The translations under genes and the position numbers were made by a program. A DNA stretch of 64,000 nucleotides from NCBI RefSeq assembly GCF_913773635.1, contig NZ_CAJYGQ010000011.1, positions 239,330 to 303,329 of the forward strand. The letters are read 5' to 3'. This stretch comes from an uncultured Mucilaginibacter sp. (GTDB taxonomy: Bacteria > Bacteroidota > Bacteroidia > Sphingobacteriales > Sphingobacteriaceae). Below, one piece after another: positions 36,608 to 45,546 of this stretch. The number at the start of each line of letters is the position of its first letter. Positions within the stretch are counted from its first letter, which is position 1. The notes beneath the pieces were generated by a model, which searched no databases, was not told the DNA's origin, and saw only the letters and a list, made by a program, of their open reading frames with translations.

Positions 36608-37696
36608 ATGAATAAATACCAAATAAGAAATCGTTTCAAGCTGGCTTCAATTTTATTGGCAGCAGTGATTTCTGTCAATCTATCATGTGGGAAGTCAGAT
36701 AAGCCAATTAATATTGAGCCTATTGACCCTGCAACAGAAGCTAGCACCTTTTCTAACCCTTTAATGAATGGTGCAGATCCATCAGTATTTCAAAAAGATG
36801 GCGTTTATTACTACACGCAAACTAATGGAAGCTCTATTAATTTGTGGAGCACCACCTCTATGTCAAAGTTAAATACGGCTATTCCTAAAACCGTGTTTAC
36901 ACCAACGGCAGGTGCAGCTAATTCACGAAATGTATGGGCCCCGGAGCTATTCTATTTTGATGGCAAGTGGTATATATATTATACCGCAGGTGACGGTAAT
37001 GATGTTAAACAACGCACCTGGGTTTTAGAAAACAGCAGTGCCGATCCAACCACAGGAACCTGGGTTGATAAAGGCCGCTTATTTACAGCAGACACCGATT
37101 TTTGGGCTATAGACGGCTCGGTGTTGGAACTGAACGGAACCCGCTACTTTATGTGGTGTGGCCGTCCCGATGTAACCAACCAAAACTTAACACAGAACAT
37201 TTACATTGCCAAAATGGCTAACCCTTATACCTTAACAGGAACAGCTACCAAGCTAACTGAGCCTGAATTTGGATGGGAGAAAAATGGTTTTGGTGTAAAT
37301 GAAGGCCCGCAGGCATTAATATCGCCTGATAATAAAGTGTTTTTGGTTTACTCAGCCAGTTATTGCGGTACTGATGATTATGCTTTAGGTCAGTTGAGTT
37401 TAAAAGCCGGCGGTAACCCATTGGTAAAAGCCGACTGGACAAAATCAACTCAACCGGTGTTCAGCAAATTGCCTCAAAGCAATGCTTATGGTCCTGGCCA
37501 TAACTCATTCTTTAAATCACCTGATGGAAAAGAGTATTGGCTTATTTACCATGCTAATTCGGCTACTAACCAGGGATGTGCCGACCGCAGGAACATCAGA
37601 ATGCAAAAGTTCACTTTCAAAGCAGATGGCAGCCCCGACTTTGGTCAGCCGGTTGCAACTGGCTTGAAAATTAATAGTCCATCTGGCGAAAAATAG
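36608..37696 (+). CDS. GH43 family glycosidase, lipoprotein
   Basis: The 362-residue product has a lipoprotein signal (VNLSCGKS) and a five-bladed propeller. The three GH43 catalytic acids are visible: Asp57 in NGADPSVF, Asp169 in FWAIDGSVL and Glu232 in GVNEGPQAL. Blade signatures include GVYYYTQTNG and GKWYIYYTAGDG. Family members are mostly alpha-L-arabinofuranosidases, endo-arabinanases or beta-xylosidases. With its lipid anchor it may act at the cell surface, cutting glycan before import. It is followed after 1 base by a second GH43 gene. Confidence 0.93.
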   Translation: MNKYQIRNRFKLASILLAAVISVNLSCGKSDKPINIEPIDPATEASTFSNPLMNGADPSVFQKDGVYYYTQTNGSSINLWSTTSMSKLNTAIPKTVFTPTAGAANSRNVWAPELFYFDGKWYIYYTAGDGNDVKQRTWVLENSSADPTTGTWVDKGRLFTADTDFWAIDGSVLELNGTRYFMWCGRPDVTNQNLTQNIYIAKMANPYTLTGTATKLTEPEFGWEKNGFGVNEGPQALISPDNKVFLVYSASYCGTDDYALGQLSLKAGGNPLVKADWTKSTQPVFSKLPQSNAYGPGHNSFFKSPDGKEYWLIYHANSATNQGCADRRNIRMQKFTFKADGSPDFGQPVATGLKINSPSGEK

Positions 37697-37697
37697 T

Positions 37698-38747
37698 ATG
37701 GAGAGAAAAAGCATTCAGTTAAAACTCAAACTGGTTTTTGTGATCATGTTCATTGCAAAAATGAGCATGGCCCAAACGTTCACCAATCCGTTGCTGCCAT
37801 CAGGGGCCGACCCATGGAGTATTTACAAGGATGGCTACTATTACTATACACATACCGCTCAAAACCGGATTGTAATTTGGAAGACCAAGAATTTAGCTGA
37901 TTTGAAAACAGCTGAGCGTAAAACCGTTTTTACGCCTCCGCCCAATACAGCTTACTCTAAAGACTTATGGGCTCCCGAAATTCACTTTATCAACGGAAAG
38001 TGGTACGTGTATTTCGCGGCCGATGACGGCAACAATAATAATCACCGCATGTATGTGTTGGAAAACGCATCTGCCGATCCGCTTAAAGGCACATGGACCT
38101 TTAAAGGCAAAGTTGGCGACGCAACCAATAAGTGGGCAATAGACGGCTCGGTTTTCACTTACAAAAAGCAACTGTACATGATTTGGGCAGGCTGGGAAGG
38201 TGATGTAAACCAAAAGCAGGAAATATTCATTGCTAAAATGAAAAACCCATGGACTATTGACGGAAAGAGATATAAGATATCAAGTCCGCAGTTTGAGTGG
38301 GAAAAGCATGGCGACTTAAACGATCCCAACAATCCGCCGCATGTAGATGTGAATGAAGGGCCACAAATATTGATGAATAAAGATAAGGTATTCCTCATTT
38401 ATTCAGCCAGCGGCTGCTGGACAGATTTTTATGCCCTAGGAATGCTTACTCTTAAAGGTAAAAACCTGCTTAGCGCTCAATCTTGGGTAAAAAGCACACA
38501 GCCGGTGTTTAAGCAATCACCCGAAAACGGAGTTTACGCACCCGGGCACAACTCATTCTTCAAATCTCCGGATGGAAAGGAAGACTGGATTTTATACCAC
38601 GCTAATCCGGAGCCGGGACAGGGTTGCGGCGGTAACCGCTCGCCAAGGGCACAAAAGTTTACCTGGAATGCAGATGGATCTCCAAACTTTGGTGCTCCTT
38701 TAAAAGCAGGTGTTGAAATGCCTATTCCGTCACAAAAAAATAAATAG
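37698..38747 (+). CDS. GH43 family glycosidase, secreted paralogue
   Basis: The 349-residue product has a signal peptide ending near MSMAQTF and no lipobox, so it is probably periplasmic. The catalytic acids are Asp38 in GADPWSIY, Asp149 in KWAIDGSVF and Glu220 in DVNEGPQIL. It is clearly a paralogue of the preceding gene (shared NAYGPGHNSFFKSPDGKE-type and WAPE blocks), so the pair arose by tandem duplication followed by a split in location. Confidence 0.93.
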   Translation: MERKSIQLKLKLVFVIMFIAKMSMAQTFTNPLLPSGADPWSIYKDGYYYYTHTAQNRIVIWKTKNLADLKTAERKTVFTPPPNTAYSKDLWAPEIHFINGKWYVYFAADDGNNNNHRMYVLENASADPLKGTWTFKGKVGDATNKWAIDGSVFTYKKQLYMIWAGWEGDVNQKQEIFIAKMKNPWTIDGKRYKISSPQFEWEKHGDLNDPNNPPHVDVNEGPQILMNKDKVFLIYSASGCWTDFYALGMLTLKGKNLLSAQSWVKSTQPVFKQSPENGVYAPGHNSFFKSPDGKEDWILYHANPEPGQGCGGNRSPRAQKFTWNADGSPNFGAPLKAGVEMPIPSQKNK

Positions 38748-38783
38748 TAAATGCAGGGCTTGGCCTTGCTAATAATTTGAACT

Positions 38784-39860
38784 ATGAAAAAATACGTTAG
38801 TTTTTTACTGCTACTCATACTGTGTACAACTGCCGCTTTGCATGCGCAGGAGGCCACTCCGATAGTTGGTAAAGTTTGGTCAATTGAAAAGGCAAACGCC
38901 TGGTACAAGCAGTACAAGTGGATTAACGGTGCTGACTTTTTACCCAGTACTGCAATTAATCAATTGGAAATGTGGCAGGCAGATACCTTTGATGCCGCAA
39001 CCATTGATAAGGAATTAGGCTGGGCAGCCGGTATTGGTTTTAACACTGTAAGGGTTTATTTGCACAGCCTGGCCTGGAAACAAGATCCGGCCGGATTTAA
39101 AAATAGAATGGACCGGTACTTGGGTATTGCCAACCGTCATCACATCAAAACCATATTTGTGTTTTTTGATGATTGCTGGAATAAGCAGGCCAAAATTGGA
39201 AAGCAACCTGCACCGAAGCCTGGCATACACAACTCAGGCTGGGTACAAGATCCGGGTGATCCAAACTCAAAACAGCCGGCCAACTTTCCAGCATTAGAGA
39301 AATATGTAAAAGATGTAATGACGCGCTTCAAGGCCGATAAACGCATCTTGTTATGGGATTTATATAATGAACCTGGAAATTCAGGTAAGTTAACTACATC
39401 ATATCCTCTATTAAAAAGCGTTTTCACTTGGGCAAGAGCCGTTAATCCGCAGCAACCAATTAGCGCAGGGCTTTGGGCCTGGGATTACGATAAGCTAAAT
39501 GCTTTTCAAGCTTTGAACTCTGATGTTATCACTTATCATGACTATGAAGAACCACAATGGCATCAGCGTGTAATTGGCATGTTGCGTTCACATGGCAGGC
39601 CAATGATTTGTACCGAATATATGGCCCGCACACGTGGAAGCCGTTTTGAGAATATTATGCCAATGCTTAAAAAGGAAAACATTGGTGCTATAAACTGGGG
39701 TTTGGTTGATGGTAAATCAAACACCAAGTATGCCTGGGATACCCCGCTTCCAAGTGGAGAGGAGCCTAAAGAGTGGTTTCATGAGGTATTTAGAAAAGAT
39801 GGTACTCCTTACAAAAAAGAAGAGGTAGAAGTAATAAAAAAACTCAATAACATTAAATAG
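38784..39860 (+). CDS. Clan GH-A (GH5-like) glycosidase
   Basis: The 358-residue product has a signal peptide ending near LHAQEA. The TIM-barrel pattern shows WAAGIGFNTVRVYLHSLAW, then the acid/base Glu196 in LWDLYNEPGN and the nucleophile Glu278 in ICTEYMAR, seven-strand spacing typical of retaining clan GH-A enzymes. It also has WDYDKLNAFQALNSDVITYH before the second acid. The exact family (GH5, GH2-like or other) I cannot set. As part of the locus it would act on the backbone or on side-chain oligosaccharides of the imported glycan. Confidence 0.85.
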   Translation: MKKYVSFLLLLILCTTAALHAQEATPIVGKVWSIEKANAWYKQYKWINGADFLPSTAINQLEMWQADTFDAATIDKELGWAAGIGFNTVRVYLHSLAWKQDPAGFKNRMDRYLGIANRHHIKTIFVFFDDCWNKQAKIGKQPAPKPGIHNSGWVQDPGDPNSKQPANFPALEKYVKDVMTRFKADKRILLWDLYNEPGNSGKLTTSYPLLKSVFTWARAVNPQQPISAGLWAWDYDKLNAFQALNSDVITYHDYEEPQWHQRVIGMLRSHGRPMICTEYMARTRGSRFENIMPMLKKENIGAINWGLVDGKSNTKYAWDTPLPSGEEPKEWFHEVFRKDGTPYKKEEVEVIKKLNNIK

Positions 39861-39902
39861 CATAAGCAATAGGTATTTAGCTATATTGTGAAACCTATTT
39901 GT

Positions 39903-42900
39903 ATGATAAAGATTGAAAAACCAAGCAGGGCCCTGGCCCTGCTGCTTTTTTTTAGCCTTTTTTTTCAGCAGCTTGCTGCACAAAAAATATTTTTCCGGCA
40001 TTATACCGTATCTGATGGTTTATGTGCTAATACCATATGGGATATTCAGCAGGACGATCAGGGCTATATGTGGTTTGGAACCAAGTATGGGCTAAGCAGG
40101 TTTGATGGCTACACCTTTAAATGCTTCCAATACCAAAAAGGAATTCCCGGTACGTTAGGCAATAGCTTTATACGCAAAATTTTTAAGTACGATGCCAAAA
40201 CCTTTTGGATAGGTACTGATGAGGGCATTTTCATTTTTGATTTACAGACAGAAAAGTTTACTCACTTTACTGCACTTCGTAACTATTTCATAAATGATCT
40301 TATCCGTTCAAAAAACGGTGACATCTGGATTGCAACTAAAGAACGCGGCGTTTTCTGTTATACGCCATCAACCCAAAAACTAACTCATCTTACTACCGCT
40401 TCAGCACAACGTCTTTCCTCAAATGAGGTACCCAAGCTTTTGCAGGATGATGACGGGCAGATATGGATTGGAACTTACGGTAAGGGTATAGACATTTTAA
40501 ACCCTAAAACCAAGCATATCAGGCATTATAGCACCGGTACCACCCCAAAACTTTCCAGTAATGTTATCCTGGATATGTATAAAGATGCAAAGGGTGATGT
40601 TTGGATAGGTACTATGGCTGGTGGCTTAAATCATTGGAACAAGCAAACTAATCAAATTACCATCTATCAAAAATCTGCAGGTAATTCCATCAGCGATAAT
40701 ATTGTACGCTCGGTTTATGAACCTAAACCCGGCCTTATTTTTTTAGGAACTGAAAAGGGCTTAAACGTATTTGACAAGAACGCTAACCGCTTTTCTGTGT
40801 ATCAAAATAAAAACAATGATCCTTTTAGTATAAATGACGATGCCGTTTATAAAGTTTTCAAAGATAAAGAAGGTGGCATATGGGTTGGAACTTATTTTGG
40901 AGGACTAAATTATTATCATGAAAGTGGTTCGGGCTTCGAGTTCTATTACCCATCCGGAGTAAAAAACTCACTTTCGGGCAACGCGGTTAGTGCTTTTTTA
41001 GAAAACCGTCCGGGAGAGCTTTGGGTAGGTACCGAAGATGGCGGCCTTAATCTTTTTAACACCCGTGATAAATCTTTCAAACGGTTCCCTTTTTTACTAG
41101 GTCAGGATAGTTTATCCTATCATAACATACACGCATTGTATAAAGACCGATCAGGCAATGTATGGATTGGTATGTACACGGGAGGGCTTAATATATTGAA
41201 TCCTGTAACAGGAAAAATTAAACGCTATAAAAACGATGCAGCCGATCCTAACAGCTTAAGCGATAATAGTGTATACTCTATTGATGAAGACAGGCAGGGA
41301 CGTATATGGGTATCAACCATAGCGGGCTTAAATTGCTACGATCCTAAAAATGACAGGTTCATTCGTATAAGAGGCAAAAATCTTGACAAAAGCTGTATAT
41401 ACCAGGTTTACCAGGATGCTGATATGGTGCTTTGGATTGCTACCTACGATAACGGATTGATTAAGATGGAACCGGATGGTAGACTTACACAATATGCTTA
41501 TTCCAAAAAAGGAGGTGCCATAAGTTCAAACAAAGTCATTTGTATGCTTGACGATGGTGAAGGCAACTTATGGTTGGGTACAGATGGTAGCGGCCTAAAC
41601 GTGCTGAATAAAAAGACAGGAGTTTTCAAATCATATGAAGACGAGGATTGGATAAAAAGCGCCGTTGTTTATGGTATTGTGAAAGATAGGTTTGGCAAAA
41701 TGTGGTTTTCAACCAACAATGGGCTTTTTGAGTACTACCTGCAATCTAAAACCAAAAGAGGCTTCGGTAAGTGGGACAATCTGCAAAGTCAGCAATATAA
41801 TTACAAAGCCTACTACAAGGATGCATCGGGCAAGTTATACTTTGGCGGTATAAATGGATTTAATGCATTTTATCCTGATGCGGTACAAGGTGTTAGTTCA
41901 ACACCTAAAGTATCGTTTACCAACTTTCAGCTTTTTAACAAAGACCTTGATTTTACTGACAAAAATAGTCCGCTTAAAAAGTCGGTTAGCTATACAAATG
42001 AGATAACGCTGCGGCACAATCAATCTGTATTGAGTATTGAATATGCGTGTTTGAGTTACGTAGCGCCTAACAAGCTGCAATATGCCTTTAAAATGGAAGG
42101 CTTTGATAAGGGATGGAATAGCGTTGGCAGTCAGCGTAAGGCAACCTATACCAACTTACCTGCTGGTGAGTACAACTTCCAGGTAAAGGTTACAGATGAT
42201 GCAGGGGACGATTTGGGAAGCATTTCAAGCATTAAGGTGAAAATATTGCCGCCTTTTTATAAAACGTATACAGCATACTTAATATACTTGCTTGTGTTTG
42301 TGCTTGGGGCAATTTGGTTACGCCGTTACCTGGTTGAAAAGGCACGTAAGCAAAACGAGATAAAGCTTGAGCGGCTTAGGAACAAAAGTGAGCAGGATTT
42401 TTATAAGCAAAAGATAGACTTTTTCACCGCAATGGCTCATGAAATCAGAACGCCACTTGCACTGATTATTGCACCATTGGAAAGGCTTTTGTCGGGTAAG
42501 AAAAAAAGTGCTGAAAGCATGGAGCAATTGCACCTGATGGAGGAAAATGCTGACAGGTTGCTAACCCTTGTAAATCAATTGCTTGATTTCAGGCGTATTG
42601 AAAGTGATATTTTTGAGATACACCCCGAGCCGTTAGAGTTGGTATACCTGATTAACAGTCTGCATAATCGCTTTTCTCCAATTGCGGTAAAACGAGGGCT
42701 GGAGTTTAAAGTAAACACAGCGTTTCAAAAACTGGATGTAGTGGCAGATCCGGAAGCGATGATGAAGATATTGAGCAATTTATTGATCAATGCTTTTAAG
42801 TTTGCCCGCACCCAGCTTGCCATTAACGTTAACGCTATAAAAAAGGATGAGAATGGCAGGGAGATGTTTTCGATAAGTGTTGAGGACGATGGTATTGGTA

Positions 42901-43928
42901 TTCCTGAAGACCAGCTCGATTCTATATTTAAAAAGTTTTTCAAGGTTTCAACAGAGGAGCATCAATATACCAATTTGGGAGGAACAGGCATTGGTTTGGC
43001 ATTAGCAAAGTCACTGTGTGAGAAGCACGGCGGCCAGCTCATGGTAGAAAGTGAAGAAGGTGTAAAAACCATTTTTACTGTGCTTATTCCTTTTGAAGCA
43101 AATGCCGGCATTGTTGAAACAGAACCGGAAGAAACGCACGAACCGGACGGAAAACAGACGATATTAGTTGTTGAAGATGATCCATCATTGCTTGATTTCC
43201 TTTCTAAAAGCTTCCAGCAGGAAGGATATCATGTTATAAAGGCTAAACATGGTAAGGAAGCCTTAAAGCAATTGGATCAGCACACGGTTGACCTGGTGAT
43301 TTCAGACGTAATGATGCCCTTGATGGACGGAACGGAGTTATGTAAGCTGATAAAAAATGACATTGATTACAGTCATTTACCTGTTGTGCTGCTTACCGCT
43401 AAAACCAATAGCGATGCTGAAATCGAAGGGTTGGAAAGCGGAGCAGATGCATACTTGTCAAAACCTTTTAAATGGAAGCAGCTGTCGCTTGTGATCAAGA
43501 ATTTGTTGGATTTGCAGTCCAACTTAAAGCAGCGTTTTGCACAAAGCCCGCTGGAAGGAACGGAAATATTAATCAATAGTAATCGCGATCAAAAGTTTTT
43601 AGAAAAGATAACGCAAATTATTGAAGCCAAAATAGCTAACCCGCAGCTTTCAGTTGAGGATCTTGGCAGGGAAGTAGGTTTAAGCAGGTCAAGCCTTTAC
43701 AAGAAAATTAAAGCCAAAACAGGCCATGTGCCAAACGAATTTGTGAGAATAATCAGGTTAAAAACCGCGGCAAAACTGTTATTGGAACAAGAACACACCA
43801 TAGCTGAAATTGGCTATATGGTGGGTTTCAACTCGCCGTCATATTTCAGTAAATGCTTTTATACCCAATTTGAACTTACACCTAGCGAGTTTGTAGACAA
43901 GCATAAAAAGGATGCAAGTATTTCTTAA
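39903..43928 (+). CDS. Hybrid two-component system sensor-regulator (HTCS)
   Basis: The protein of about 1341 residues has, in order: a signal peptide; two periplasmic propellers of reg_prop repeats (GDIWIATKERGVF, GNVWIGMYTGGLN, GNLWLGTDGSGLN); a Y_Y_Y domain near 700-785; a membrane helix near 793-812; a histidine kinase dimer domain with His846 in AMAHEIRTPL; an ATPase domain with GGTGIGLALAKSL; a receiver domain with phospho-acceptor Asp1135 in ISDVMMPLMDG; and a C-terminal AraC-type HTH. ATG 39903 is preferred over the GTG at 39888. HTCS proteins sense oligosaccharides directly and switch on the adjacent susC operon. Confidence 0.97.
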   Translation: MIKIEKPSRALALLLFFSLFFQQLAAQKIFFRHYTVSDGLCANTIWDIQQDDQGYMWFGTKYGLSRFDGYTFKCFQYQKGIPGTLGNSFIRKIFKYDAKTFWIGTDEGIFIFDLQTEKFTHFTALRNYFINDLIRSKNGDIWIATKERGVFCYTPSTQKLTHLTTASAQRLSSNEVPKLLQDDDGQIWIGTYGKGIDILNPKTKHIRHYSTGTTPKLSSNVILDMYKDAKGDVWIGTMAGGLNHWNKQTNQITIYQKSAGNSISDNIVRSVYEPKPGLIFLGTEKGLNVFDKNANRFSVYQNKNNDPFSINDDAVYKVFKDKEGGIWVGTYFGGLNYYHESGSGFEFYYPSGVKNSLSGNAVSAFLENRPGELWVGTEDGGLNLFNTRDKSFKRFPFLLGQDSLSYHNIHALYKDRSGNVWIGMYTGGLNILNPVTGKIKRYKNDAADPNSLSDNSVYSIDEDRQGRIWVSTIAGLNCYDPKNDRFIRIRGKNLDKSCIYQVYQDADMVLWIATYDNGLIKMEPDGRLTQYAYSKKGGAISSNKVICMLDDGEGNLWLGTDGSGLNVLNKKTGVFKSYEDEDWIKSAVVYGIVKDRFGKMWFSTNNGLFEYYLQSKTKRGFGKWDNLQSQQYNYKAYYKDASGKLYFGGINGFNAFYPDAVQGVSSTPKVSFTNFQLFNKDLDFTDKNSPLKKSVSYTNEITLRHNQSVLSIEYACLSYVAPNKLQYAFKMEGFDKGWNSVGSQRKATYTNLPAGEYNFQVKVTDDAGDDLGSISSIKVKILPPFYKTYTAYLIYLLVFVLGAIWLRRYLVEKARKQNEIKLERLRNKSEQDFYKQKIDFFTAMAHEIRTPLALIIAPLERLLSGKKKSAESMEQLHLMEENADRLLTLVNQLLDFRRIESDIFEIHPEPLELVYLINSLHNRFSPIAVKRGLEFKVNTAFQKLDVVADPEAMMKILSNLLINAFKFARTQLAINVNAIKKDENGREMFSISVEDDGIGIPEDQLDSIFKKFFKVSTEEHQYTNLGGTGIGLALAKSLCEKHGGQLMVESEEGVKTIFTVLIPFEANAGIVETEPEETHEPDGKQTILVVEDDPSLLDFLSKSFQQEGYHVIKAKHGKEALKQLDQHTVDLVISDVMMPLMDGTELCKLIKNDIDYSHLPVVLLTAKTNSDAEIEGLESGADAYLSKPFKWKQLSLVIKNLLDLQSNLKQRFAQSPLEGTEILINSNRDQKFLEKITQIIEAKIANPQLSVEDLGREVGLSRSSLYKKIKAKTGHVPNEFVRIIRLKTAAKLLLEQEHTIAEIGYMVGFNSPSYFSKCFYTQFELTPSEFVDKHKKDASIS

Positions 43929-43978
43929 GAATGGTAGCGTTAAAACAAAAGCTTGGTTGCTAAAATTAAAAATTAGCT

Positions 43979-44374
43979 ATGTCAACTTTAAAATACATCA
44001 TTGTGCTTTTCATAATATCATTTATTGGTGGAACGCTCGCTTATCTTTTATATCCAATCTTCATCAATGACAAGTATAACATAAATAAATACTCATCGAA
44101 TCTCGGCTTGGCTCTTCTTGCAACGCTAATCACCTATAGTACCTATTTAATAACCACTTCGTTTCTCAAACGTAAGCCTACATTAATGTTGGCTTTACTA
44201 TGTTTAGTCGTTTCATCCGCAATTTGGATAATTCCGGCAAGTGCTACCTTTGGTTTTCAATTAAACGGAGCACTCCTATTTGTTGTGTCAATTGGCTTGA
44301 CTAACGCAATAGCTCCCTATTTAGACACTTTTATTTGTAAGTTATTCAGCAATCATAATCGGCTTGCACAATAA
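43979..44374 (+). CDS. Small four-helix membrane protein, unknown function
   Basis: The 131-residue product has four hydrophobic helices (about residues 5-25, 45-62, 70-88, 98-118) joined by short polar loops. I do not recognise a family. It lies 51 bases after the HTCS gene on the same strand and ends close to the start of the accessory region, so it could belong to either. Being unbroken, with a normal start, it is probably real. Confidence 0.6.
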   Translation: MSTLKYIIVLFIISFIGGTLAYLLYPIFINDKYNINKYSSNLGLALLATLITYSTYLITTSFLKRKPTLMLALLCLVVSSAIWIIPASATFGFQLNGALLFVVSIGLTNAIAPYLDTFICKLFSNHNRLAQ

Positions 44375-44556
44375 GCATACATGATGTGTAATTTAAATAA
44401 ATAAACTCAACCAATTTAGTTAGCGCTAATTTGCTATTTCAAAAAGTTTAGGAATTTAAATTTTATAGAAGGTCTTTGAATTTCAATTTTTGTGGCTTGC
44501 CTTGTAACCGAATAGCTCATCAATATCTTTAAAAGTAAACATAGGCAAGATAGTAC
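44375..44556. other. Non-coding start of the accessory region
   Basis: I see no intact gene. A segment near 44462-44485 resembles one near 48060-48085 (TATAGAAGGTCTTTGAAT against TATAGAGGGTGTTTGAAT), so accessory-type sequence already begins here, left of the tRNA fragment. Confidence 0.5.
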
Positions 44557-44643
44557 TCAAGTAGCTGCATATAATTGCTTGTAATGCTGCTCTAACTTCG
44601 TATTAAGCGTATCCCATAATTGAGGCTACTTGTTGATAAAGTC
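44557..44643 (-). pseudogene. Fragment of a DUF6438-like lipoprotein gene
   Basis: On the minus strand this piece reads LWDTLNTKLEQHYKQL, nearly the same as LWDTLNMKLEQIRYKQL in the intact gene at 50423-51016, and is followed by a stop (44557-44559). A stop codon also interrupts it just upstream of LWDT. Only about 25 codons remain. It is a decayed partial copy on the other side of the tRNA fragment from its intact relative. Confidence 0.75.
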
Positions 44644-44694
44644 GCTGTACTATAAGATTGTGCTAAGATTGCAGAGTTGCGAAAGTATATTAAA

Positions 44695-44726
44695 CAAAAA
44701 ACCCCTCAGAACTAATCTGAAGGGCT
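44695..44726 (-). terminator. Terminator following the tRNA-Val fragment
   Basis: On the minus strand the bases CCCTTCAGA and TCTGAGGGG pair with one bulge and run into TTTTTT. It lies 8 bases downstream of the tRNA 3' end, as the tRNA gene's native terminator would. Confidence 0.7.
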
Positions 44727-44734
44727 TTCTTTAG

Positions 44735-44777
44735 TGGGAGCAACAGGATTCGAACCTGTGACCCTCTGCTTGTAAGG
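44735..44777 (-). tRNA. 3' fragment of tRNA-Val(UAC), probable attachment site
   Basis: The minus strand reads CCTTACAAGCAGAGGGTC, then the T arm ACAGGTTCGAATCCTGT and the acceptor strand TGCTCCC with discriminator A. The anticodon TAC is at 44774-44772, with a standard 3' anticodon stem GCAGA. The 5' half (acceptor GGGAGCA, D arm, stem TCTGC) is absent: the bases at 44778 and beyond do not pair. This is what an integrative element leaves when it enters the 3' end of a tRNA gene. The intact copy should lie beyond the far end of the element. Confidence 0.8.
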
Positions 44778-45274
44778 TGAGGCCGATTAATGGCCCCCAT
44801 GCTTACGAAAAGCCCTTTTCTGAATATATATATGTCGATGTACTATCGTTGTACTATCAAGTAACCCGGGTCAATAATTTAATGAACTGTAATGCGAATA
44901 TAAGTGTTTCGCTTGTAATGATTGAATGAGTTTAAGATGTATCTACCATAGTCTTTGAAGTTAAATGAATAAAAGAATTATGGTGCCCATACACACTTAT
45001 AGCAATCAAGTGCAAGATGGCAAACGAATAAATGAAGGGTAGTGTGTAGGGATGTGTTTATGCGGGAAAGCTCTTGCACGCTACAGCAGCTATGAGTGTA
45101 ACTTTGCTGAATAATTCTATGATTCCCATTCTACATTAATCCACAAATTTTCAAAAATCTTACTTTATACAGGATGAATAAATTTTGGATTACAATTAAT
45201 TAATCAATCCAGAAAAATTGAAATTTCTTACTTTATACCGGGAAGTAAAATCTTGGATTGAACATTTTAAAGAC

Positions 45275-45387
45275 ACTACACTTTTCAAGTGAAAAAGGGT
45301 TTTATAACCCCTAGTTATGTAATGTGTAGTTGATTGTTTTTGAGAATTGATGTTGCCGACTTTACGCTACAACCTTTAAAAGGTAAG
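45275..45387. repeat. Upstream repeat block, copy A
   Basis: About 110 bases from CTACACTTTT through AAAGGGTTT and TTGAGAATT to CCTTTAAAAGGTAA. It aligns along its length with copy B at 45417-45526. Confidence 0.55.
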
Positions 45388-45416
45388 ATTTCTGAGTAAA
45401 ATGTAAACATATTTCA

Positions 45417-45526
45417 ACTACACTTTCATTAAAAAAAGGGTTTTTAGATCCCCTTCATATAAACTGTTGTTGAGAATTGTTAGAATTGAGGAAGTTGGAT
45501 TTCGCCTTTTAGCCTTTAAAAGGTAA
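45417..45526. repeat. Upstream repeat block, copy B
   Basis: This has the same order of short motifs as copy A (CTACACTTTC, AAAGGGTTTTT, CTTCATATAAACTG, TTGAGAATTG, CCTTTAAAAGGTAA), with diverged sequence between. It lies directly downstream of the minus-strand gene ending at 45547. Confidence 0.55.
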
Positions 45527-45546
45527 ATAGCGCAAATCATAGTTAC

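Larger units (their letters stand above)
44778..45546. other. Non-coding left end of the putative integrative element
   Basis: There is no intact gene and no integrase. It has a tandem GTACTATC pair at about 44838-44860, two remnants of a gene 3' end (about 45160-45195 and 45215-45262) that match the end of the pseudogene at 47703, and two copies of an upstream repeat block (next entries). Confidence 0.6.

Noticed and set aside
36608..39860. A firm substrate assignment (arabinan) for the utilisation locus
   Set aside because: GH43 covers arabinanases, arabinofuranosidases and xylosidases, and the GH-A enzyme cannot be placed in a family by eye; only an arabinose- or xylose-containing glycan is a fair guess.
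44375..44700. Possible integrase gene near the tRNA fragment
   Set aside because: No frame in either strand between 43979 and 45546 has tyrosine- or serine-recombinase motifs; the only coding signal is a broken DUF6438-like fragment.
44735..44820. A complete tRNA gene at the fragment
   Set aside because: The bases upstream of the anticodon loop do not pair with the 3' anticodon stem, and no 5' acceptor strand GGGAGCA or D arm is present.
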